Shown: positions 58,096-64,000 of the stretch, in pieces
Numbering within the stretch: the first letter of the stretch is position 1
Layout: each line of letters starts with the position of its first letter
NCBI GenBank assembly: GCA_001567275.1
Contig: LNBX01000024.1
Coordinates: 148,763-212,762, forward strand
DNA length: 64,000 nucleotides
Reading direction: 5' to 3'
Source of the DNA: Bacteroidetes bacterium OLB10
GTDB lineage: Bacteria > Bacteroidota > Bacteroidia > AKYH767-A > OLB10
Translations under genes and position numbers: made by a program
The notes under the pieces: generated by a model
Seen by the model: the letters and a program-made list of their open reading frames with translations, nothing else
What the model was told of the DNA's origin: nothing
Databases searched by the model: none

Positions 58096-59847
58096 ATGCA
58101 CCTGTGTCACACCTGCTTCTCTTTCAATTACGGAATTATGAGTCCGGAAGAACTGCTGTGCGAAGCGCAGCAAAAAGGGGTTTCCACATTGGCCGTTGCC
58201 GACATCAACAATACATCAGCCATACTCGATTTTTTTCGCCTTGCCCCTAAATACAACATCAAACCGGTAGCCGGAATAACATTTAAAAACGGTACACAGA
58301 AAAAATTTACGGCCCTGTCAAAAAATGCAGAAGGATTTTATGCACTCAATCTTTTTCTTTCGCAACATCTGCACAGCGGAGAGCCGTTTCCTTCAGAGGC
58401 TCCGTCATTTGAAAATGCATTTATAATTTATCCGTTCGGAGAAAATATTTTTCGTCTGAAAGAAAATGAGTTTATCGGAGTAAAGCCATCCGATTTGTTC
58501 AGGCTGAATTTTTCGGGATGGAAAAATTATCCGCAAAAGCTGATAGCACTGGCCCCTGTTACTTTTCGCAACCGAATTGATTTTAACACACACCGGCTGC
58601 TGCGGGCTATTGACAACAATATTCTGCTGAGCAAACTCAGCGCTGCAGAACAGGCTTTGCCCGATGAGGTAATGTTTGCTCCCGAAGAACTGCAACGCAT
58701 CTACAGCGATTATCCTTTTATGCTCAGCAATGCACAGAAACTTCTGGAGTCATGCGAAATTGATTTTGAATTCGGAAAAAACAAAAACAAAAAAGTGTTT
58801 ACCTCCAGTGCCAGACTCGACTATCACAAACTGATGCAACTGAGCTACGAAGGACTTGCACAACGCTACGACAATCCGGATGAGGACATCATTGAACGTT
58901 TCGAAAAAGAAATCAGAATGATTTGCGAGCTGGGTTACTCGGCTTACTTTCTCATCAGCTGGGATATTGTGCGCTATGCACGCAGCAAAAATTATTTCTA
59001 CACAGGCCGTGGCAGCGGAGCGAACAGCATGGTGGCCTACCTGCTGCGCATTACCGATGTGGATCCTGTGGACCTCGACCTGTATTTCGAACGGTTTATC
59101 AATGCACAGCGCACCAGCCCTCCTGATTTTGATATTGATTTTTCGTCAGACGAACGCGATGATGTAGTTGCTTATATTTTTAAAAAACATACACAGGCGC
59201 ATACGGCTTTGCTGGCAGCATACAACACTTTTCAGTGGGATGCAGCAGTACGCGAGCTGGGAAAAGTATTCGGATTGCCAAAGGCAGAAATTGATTCTTT
59301 TTTCGACAAAGGCAATTCACGCACCGACCACATCAGCAAACTCATACTCCGCTACGGACAGCGACTGATTGACCTGCCTCACCATCTGAGTATTCATGCA
59401 GGCGGTGTGCTTATTTCTGACAAGCCTGTTTATTATTACAGTGCCACACAACTGCCGCCAAAAAATTTTCCGCTGGTGCAGTTCAGTATGCTCGAAGCAG
59501 AAGATGTGGGGTTGTATAAATTTGATATTCTGGCACAGCGAGGATTGGGAAAAATAAGAGATGCCGTAGAGATAGTTCGCAAAAACCGCAGTGTGGAAGT
59601 GGATATTCATGATGTAAAAAAATTTAAAGAAGACAAAGCGGTAAGAGAAAATCTGCGCACAGCCAATCTCATCGGATGTTTTTATGTGGAAAGTCCTGCC
59701 ATGCGCATGTTGCTGAAAAAACTAAAAGCCTCTACTTATCTCGACTTAGTTGCAGCCAGCTCCATCATCAGGCCGGGAGTAGCTCAAAGCGGAATGATGC
59801 GGGAGTATATACAGAGGTTTCATGAGGCAAATGACAGAGACCGGTAG
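58096..59847 (+). pseudogene. DnaE-type DNA polymerase III alpha, truncated at the C-terminus
   Basis: 583 aa remain from a family that is usually about 970-1000 aa (DnaE2/second DnaE of Bacteroidota). The start MHLCHTCFSFNYGIMSPEEL is the PHP domain. RGSGANSMVAYLLRITDVDP and the catalytic PDFDIDFSSDERDDVVAYIF follow near residues 300-350. DLPHHLSIHAGGVLI and DILAQRGLGKIRDAV are also family-typical. It ends with IIRPGVAQSGMMREYIQRF then HEANDRDR and a stop. The expected continuation (YGVMVYQEDV-type motif and the fingers/OB parts) is absent in all three frames beyond 59847. So the polymerase has lost part of its fingers, the OB-like domain and the beta-clamp tail, and is probably inactive. 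Confidence 0.85.
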
Positions 59848-60327
59848 CTATAATTAATTTCTGGAGCTACGTACACACTACCGCATTATCTGCTCTACGT
59901 AATATTCGCTAAGTATAACTTTAAGGTTCGGGGTAATTGCGCTTTTCAAAATGAATTATAAAATTGTTTAATAAAATATTTGATTATTAGAAAAAGCAGC
60001 TTACTTTTACCGTGTGGAATTTTATACTGCATTATATGTTGAACAATAAAAATTATAAATATAATATAGAGATAATTTAAAGAAAATATAATTAGCGTTT
60101 CGCTTTAAGAACTCCTGTTACAGAAATCTTGCAAACTTTACAGTGCAGGAGGGTGAAAGTGGAAACGCCTGCGTAAAACGCGGGCGTCCTTTTTGCTTGC
60201 ACTGTGGGTTTTGCAAGAACCTCTGTAACGAGCATTGGGAATCAGCCCGCGTTCTGCTTTTTTATACCCCCCCTTCCGAAATGGAAACAAATACTATAAT
60301 TTAGTCAAACCATAAAACCAAAGAAAG
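59848..60327. other. Gene-free junction region after truncated dnaE
   Basis: 480 bp without a credible gene. The first ~260 bp (59848-60110) are AT-rich and featureless. The second half holds the long inverted repeat and a C7 tract (60267-60273). Direct evidence for an insertion (target duplication, transposase) is not seen. Confidence 0.6.
60116..60230. repeat. 115-bp imperfect inverted repeat with an inner GC-rich hairpin
   Basis: Outer arms 60116-60147 and 60198-60230 pair over about 30 bp (TGTTACAG...TCTTGCAAA...ACAGTGCA against TGCACTGT...TTTGCAAGA...CTGTAAC), with a few mismatches. Inside is a second hairpin, ACGCCTGCGT-AAA-ACGCGGGCGT (60165-60187; one mismatch). A second GCCCGCGT copy at 60245-60252, followed by CTGCTTTTTT, can pair with 60178-60185, giving a possible terminator. 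It could be a small mobile (MITE-like) element, a structured RNA or a recombination site. It is the most GC-rich part of the region. Confidence 0.55.
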
Positions 60328-63300
60328 ATGAAAAGTATCACAACTATCCTCCTGTTGCTGTTTATAACAGCATGCGCAATGGCGCAAAACGTGAATATAA
60401 GTTTAACCGCACCTTCGGATGTCGGGGCATGTATTCAGAATTTATACACCATTAATTTTACAGGGGCGGCAGCAGGGACAGAGCTGCACATAGTTCCTTC
60501 ACTGAATGTGGCGGCAAGCGGCTCATGCCCCACAACAGATGGTGTGGCTTTGGAGTATGTAAGCGCAAGCAATGCAACGCTTGTTTCCGATGGCGATAAG
60601 CTGATAGTTACCGTGAGCAGCACAGCAATGACAACGGTTAGTTATCATGCGCTTATAGACTGCCATATTGCAGGCAGCAGTTCCGTGAACCTCACACAAA
60701 CCTTTACCAGCAACAACGGCACAAATTTTTTGATTGGCAGCAGTAACATACATACCACACCGAATATTAAAAAACCATCTGTTGTTTTGCAGAATACAAC
60801 AGATTTTAAAGCCTCTTATTTATCCAACAGTTTTTTTAATTTCTATTACCGCAACAACGGTGATTCGGCAAACATCCGTTTCAGTTTTACGCCAAGCCCC
60901 GCAGGATATTGCGGACAGATAAGCACGGACAGCATATTTTTTCAGAACGGATTAAACGGAACATTGTATCCATACACAGGAACAGCAGCCGATACGGTAA
61001 GGCTTGCACATCTTGACACGCTTTTAATTAAGCAAAGAGTACAGATAAATTCCTGCCTGAGTTCGTGTACGGCTGATACAGCAAAGTTGTCATGGCAATG
61101 CAACTACACCGCGCCACAGGCTAATAATTTTTGTACTGACTGCAAGCCTGATAAATACAGTTATCATGTAAGCAATAATGACAGCGCAAGAGCGGATGTA
61201 ATCCGTATAAGCCCTGCAAAAGCAGACCGCGAGTTCAGTTGCTTCAATGACACTGCCACCGGCATAACATGGAAATACATCATAGTGAACACGGGCAGAG
61301 GTGCAATGGACAGTTTGAATTTTGAACTTTTGGAATACGGCACAAGCGGCAATGCGGCTCTGATAAATTATCTGATGCTGATAGATTCTGCCTCTGTTTC
61401 CATAACCAAAGGCATCACAAGCGGCTGCACACTTACTACAAACCTTACTACGCGAAGCCAGTGGTTGTGTCAGAATCTTGTTCCCAAAGCATTGTACCGC
61501 GCTTATGTGAACATCAAAAATTTTGGTGAGCGGGATACCATATACATAAGTTTTACCACCATGCGCTGCTCACAGGAAAACAATGCCGCGCTGCTGAACA
61601 AACCTAAGATTTATAACTGGTGGCAATTTAATAATTTAAGAGCGAAAGAAATTTGCGGCACGGCAGTAAATTTTTCATCGGCAACAGGCTTGTTCGGCTC
61701 GTTCATATCAGGACAAATGACGGGCAGCAGTTATGATGACATTAATTTAAAACTGCAATATTTTCCGTCTGTGAGCAACCTGAGCGTTGACAATAACGGC
61801 AATGGCGATTCGGCAACATTCAGCATAGATTTTAAAGGATTGGCGAGAAACGGTGCGGTGAATATTTACCAGTTGTTGGGCTGCGACACGGTGCAAAACC
61901 ATTGTGATACACTTTACGGATGGCTTCGTGCAACGGTGTTTTGCGACAGCAACATCCGCATCACCAGACCGTGGCAGGATGTTTATTTTATAAAAACAGA
62001 TTCCATTGGCGACACTGCATTTTTCAATCCTAAATACTATTACACTTCCGACACCATCGGTTATTCCATTTGCAGAAGGGCATCTTATTATTTTTATTTC
62101 AACCTTGCCGACAGCGCCATGCGCAGCGTGCTTGACAGCGGAAAATTTGTTTTCAAAATACAGGCTTGCTGTGGCAGCGATTTATCGCCATCGCCTTATT
62201 CGGCAACGTTTCATCTGCTGCCCAATCCGAACAACTGCTTTGCGCTGAACTATACGGGCGCACCGTTTACATCACACCTTGCACCGCCAGGTGTTACCAA
62301 TTACAAAGGCGATATACAATGGCTGCCGCTTTCCGACAAGCAAAAAGAGCTTTTTGTTTTGTGCCCGGGGTGTAAAAGTCCAGGGTGTATTTCTCATTCA
62401 TATAGGATGCAACGCGCAGCATCATCATTAGGATTGCAGGACAGCGACAATGACGGACGGGCAGATGTTCCGATTACGCAGATTACCGACACAAGCGCAT
62501 GGTTTGCAAAGTACGGGCAACACATTAACAGAAACCTGAGCGGTTTTGGCGACAGAACAGAAGATTTTTTACTGGCGAATTTTGTGGATGGCGACAACAC
62601 AAGCGGTGGTTATAATTATGCTCAGTTGCAGCAGTTGGGCTTGCGGTTTAATGTATTGCAGTTAAGCCGTTTTATTCCCATGGGGCTTGACACCATGAAC
62701 CTTGTGCCTGACAGTCTTGTGTTTTACATTGACGATACTTCACTGACAGGAGGCGGTTGTATAGATTGCGGAGAGTTTAATTCAGGAAGCGGATATAACA
62801 CTGTTTTAAAATTAAATGTCGGTGCAAATGATATTTCGGATTTTTTTATCGGCTCATCGGTTGCGTATAATGAATACCGTTTTGCATTTACTTCTTTCTA
62901 TGATTCGGTGAATAACGTTTATTCAGGCAACTTGCATGACTACCCGAATTTGATTACCTACACAAGCAACAGTTTTACGGGATTCATGCCTTCACAACAT
63001 TACAGGCTAAGAGTATTTTACAGTGTATGCGGAAATTTCATTGGAGGCGGTTCAACAGATGCCGATGTTTATGTAAAGCCTTCGCAAATCATTAATCGTT
63101 TTTTCCTGAGCGGAAAAATACATCAGACCGTAAGCGACCTGATACCGCAACAACCCAATACCGTTGCAGAACTTGACAGCGCGGGATGGACGGTTGACAC
63201 CAATGATGTAAATAATGCAATAGCAGATACAACATTTATGAATCACTATGCTTTTTTCTGTGAGACCACAGGTGCGATACATTATTTTGCAAGCACAGTA

Positions 63301-64000
63301 CCTGCTAACGGAACACTTTCGCTGAATACGGAAGGATGCAGAAAACTTTTGCGGCTAAACACCACAAGCAACATAACAGGCGGCAAAAGCATTTATGACG
63401 CTTACCCTTACGAATACAAAACGCCTCTGCTCATGCCTGTGAATTTTAATGTAACTGTTCCGTTCGGATATTATGTGAGCGCGGCATGGGTGCGGAACAC
63501 TGTTAATTTTCCGTCAGGCGGCTCGCCATTTTCACTCAGCGATACGGTGGGCATTCAACTGACGGACACGGTAGGCAACATAGTGATAACGGCAGCCGAC
63601 CTTCCGCCACTGCATTGCTTTACGCAGAATAATGTACAGGCGGGAAATGATTCTTTATTTTTTGGCGACCAGTACATTGCGCGAGGCATAGATTTACAAC
63701 TTACGCCATTGCCTCAGATGTGCATTGACACATTGGTAAAACCCGCTATGGACAGCACGTGCATGATAAGTTTTAACATACAAACACCCTCATGCCTGCA
63801 AAGCGGAGCGTGCAGTCAGGTGAACATAGTGCGGGGCAACGGAAATATGGACGCGCTTGGTGTAAATCCTGATTTGACACTGAGCGGTATTACCAATTCT
63901 TTTGCATTGCTGAACAGTGATACTATATGCTGGCGTGGCATTAAAATAGAAAATCAAAACACCACGCAACCGGCACTCACTCAGGCGGACAATGTTTACT
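60328..64000 (+). CDS. Giant secreted cysteine-rich surface protein, partial (runs off the window)
   Basis: An open frame of at least 1224 codons without a stop, from ATG 60328 (RBS-like AAAGAAAG just before it). Signal peptide MKSITTILLLLFITACAMAQ. The rest is beta-rich with frequent N, T, S and D and many single cysteines (for example SGSCPTTDG-like, TDCKPDKYSYHVSNNDSARA, LCPGCKSPGCIS). One stretch, DSDNDGRADVP near residue 710, looks like a calcium-binding thrombospondin type 3 or dockerin-like loop. No enzyme motif is seen. It resembles very long Bacteroidota T9SS cargo, with the expected C-terminal sorting domain beyond 64000. Codons use GCG, GGC and AGC more than its neighbours. Confidence 0.85.
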   Translation, partial: MKSITTILLLLFITACAMAQNVNISLTAPSDVGACIQNLYTINFTGAAAGTELHIVPSLNVAASGSCPTTDGVALEYVSASNATLVSDGDKLIVTVSSTAMTTVSYHALIDCHIAGSSSVNLTQTFTSNNGTNFLIGSSNIHTTPNIKKPSVVLQNTTDFKASYLSNSFFNFYYRNNGDSANIRFSFTPSPAGYCGQISTDSIFFQNGLNGTLYPYTGTAADTVRLAHLDTLLIKQRVQINSCLSSCTADTAKLSWQCNYTAPQANNFCTDCKPDKYSYHVSNNDSARADVIRISPAKADREFSCFNDTATGITWKYIIVNTGRGAMDSLNFELLEYGTSGNAALINYLMLIDSASVSITKGITSGCTLTTNLTTRSQWLCQNLVPKALYRAYVNIKNFGERDTIYISFTTMRCSQENNAALLNKPKIYNWWQFNNLRAKEICGTAVNFSSATGLFGSFISGQMTGSSYDDINLKLQYFPSVSNLSVDNNGNGDSATFSIDFKGLARNGAVNIYQLLGCDTVQNHCDTLYGWLRATVFCDSNIRITRPWQDVYFIKTDSIGDTAFFNPKYYYTSDTIGYSICRRASYYFYFNLADSAMRSVLDSGKFVFKIQACCGSDLSPSPYSATFHLLPNPNNCFALNYTGAPFTSHLAPPGVTNYKGDIQWLPLSDKQKELFVLCPGCKSPGCISHSYRMQRAASSLGLQDSDNDGRADVPITQITDTSAWFAKYGQHINRNLSGFGDRTEDFLLANFVDGDNTSGGYNYAQLQQLGLRFNVLQLSRFIPMGLDTMNLVPDSLVFYIDDTSLTGGGCIDCGEFNSGSGYNTVLKLNVGANDISDFFIGSSVAYNEYRFAFTSFYDSVNNVYSGNLHDYPNLITYTSNSFTGFMPSQHYRLRVFYSVCGNFIGGGSTDADVYVKPSQIINRFFLSGKIHQTVSDLIPQQPNTVAELDSAGWTVDTNDVNNAIADTTFMNHYAFFCETTGAIHYFASTVPANGTLSLNTEGCRKLLRLNTTSNITGGKSIYDAYPYEYKTPLLMPVNFNVTVPFGYYVSAAWVRNTVNFPSGGSPFSLSDTVGIQLTDTVGNIVITAADLPPLHCFTQNNVQAGNDSLFFGDQYIARGIDLQLTPLPQMCIDTLVKPAMDSTCMISFNIQTPSCLQSGACSQVNIVRGNGNMDALGVNPDLTLSGITNSFALLNSDTICWRGIKIENQNTTQPALTQADNVY

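Noticed and set aside
59168..59610. Frames overlapping dnaE on either strand
   Set aside because: They follow the codon structure of dnaE and have no family features.
59800..60110. Frameshift rather than truncation of dnaE
   Set aside because: The three forward frames after 59847 were read by eye and none continues the polymerase.
60116..60230. Integron attC-like site
   Set aside because: The ends do not carry RYYYAAC / GTTRRRY core sites and there is no intI or cassette array nearby.
1..64000. CRISPR array
   Set aside because: No regularly spaced direct repeats were found despite the cas1 remnant.

Overview
This window comes from the chromosome of an AT-rich member of the Bacteroidota, probably of the Chitinophagales/Sphingobacteriales kind. 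The signs are secreted proteins with type IX secretion (T9SS) sorting or CHU_C C-terminal domains, a PorP/SprF-type protein next to an OmpA/TPR protein, Bacteroidota-only families (DUF4271, DUF6427, DUF6252-like), a fused alpha-beta 2-oxoacid dehydrogenase E1, and several promoters with the phylum's -7 box TAnnTTTG. The species cannot be named from the sequence.

Layout. (1) 1-9.2 kb, minus strand: a compact defence operon. In transcription order it holds an XRE regulator, a PLD-nuclease/SNF2-like helicase, a DUF1016 (YhcG-type) PDDEXK nuclease, an Eco57I-class adenine methyltransferase and a RecF/SMC-like ATPase cut by the window edge. The genes abut or overlap by 0-4 nt. Just upstream are a piece that reads like the N-terminus of Cas1 and a nucleotidyltransferase with a small partner gene. 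(2) 9.2-16.8 kb: an outer-membrane barrel protein, then a CHU_C/SprB-repeat adhesin, a PorP/SprF protein and an OmpA/TPR protein in one operon. (3) 16.8-24.8 kb: a soluble TPR hybrid kinase, then a cytochrome oxidase biogenesis and subunit cluster on the minus strand. (4) 24.8-40.6 kb: two T9SS cargo proteins, ispH, an MBL-fold hydrolase, the three-gene proton-translocating transhydrogenase, a glycosyltransferase, E1, an ArsC-like protein, an M1 peptidase and tRNA-Arg(CCU). (5) 40.7-41.9 kb: a small accessory patch with a decayed PIN toxin and its antitoxin, bounded by a 21-bp direct repeat. (6) 41.9-56.6 kb: a TPR histidine kinase with a LuxR-type regulator, lipoproteins, asd, a membrane zinc peptidase, an ABC-2 permease, GNAT, DUF4271-hemD, and an ECF sigma/anti-sigma pair. 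(7) 56.7-64 kb: dinB plus a dnaE-type polymerase gene truncated at its 3' side, a 115-bp inverted-repeat element, and a very long secreted protein gene that runs off the window.

A global caution: at least twelve genes or gene segments are split by single-base indels, most of them in homopolymer runs. Several are in genes expected to be indispensable or highly conserved (asd, cox3, E1, an MBL hydrolase). The simplest reading is uncorrected long-read assembly error, so the three frameshifts in the defence operon need not mean that it is dead. I annotate composite spans for these genes and give each suspected site. By contrast, the PIN toxin deletion, the cas1 fragment and the dnaE truncation cannot be explained by one-base errors and look biological.

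The most interesting content is the regulated helicase-nuclease-methylase-ATPase operon with CRISPR debris beside it, and the dinB/dnaE - inverted repeat - giant surface protein junction at 59.8-60.3 kb.
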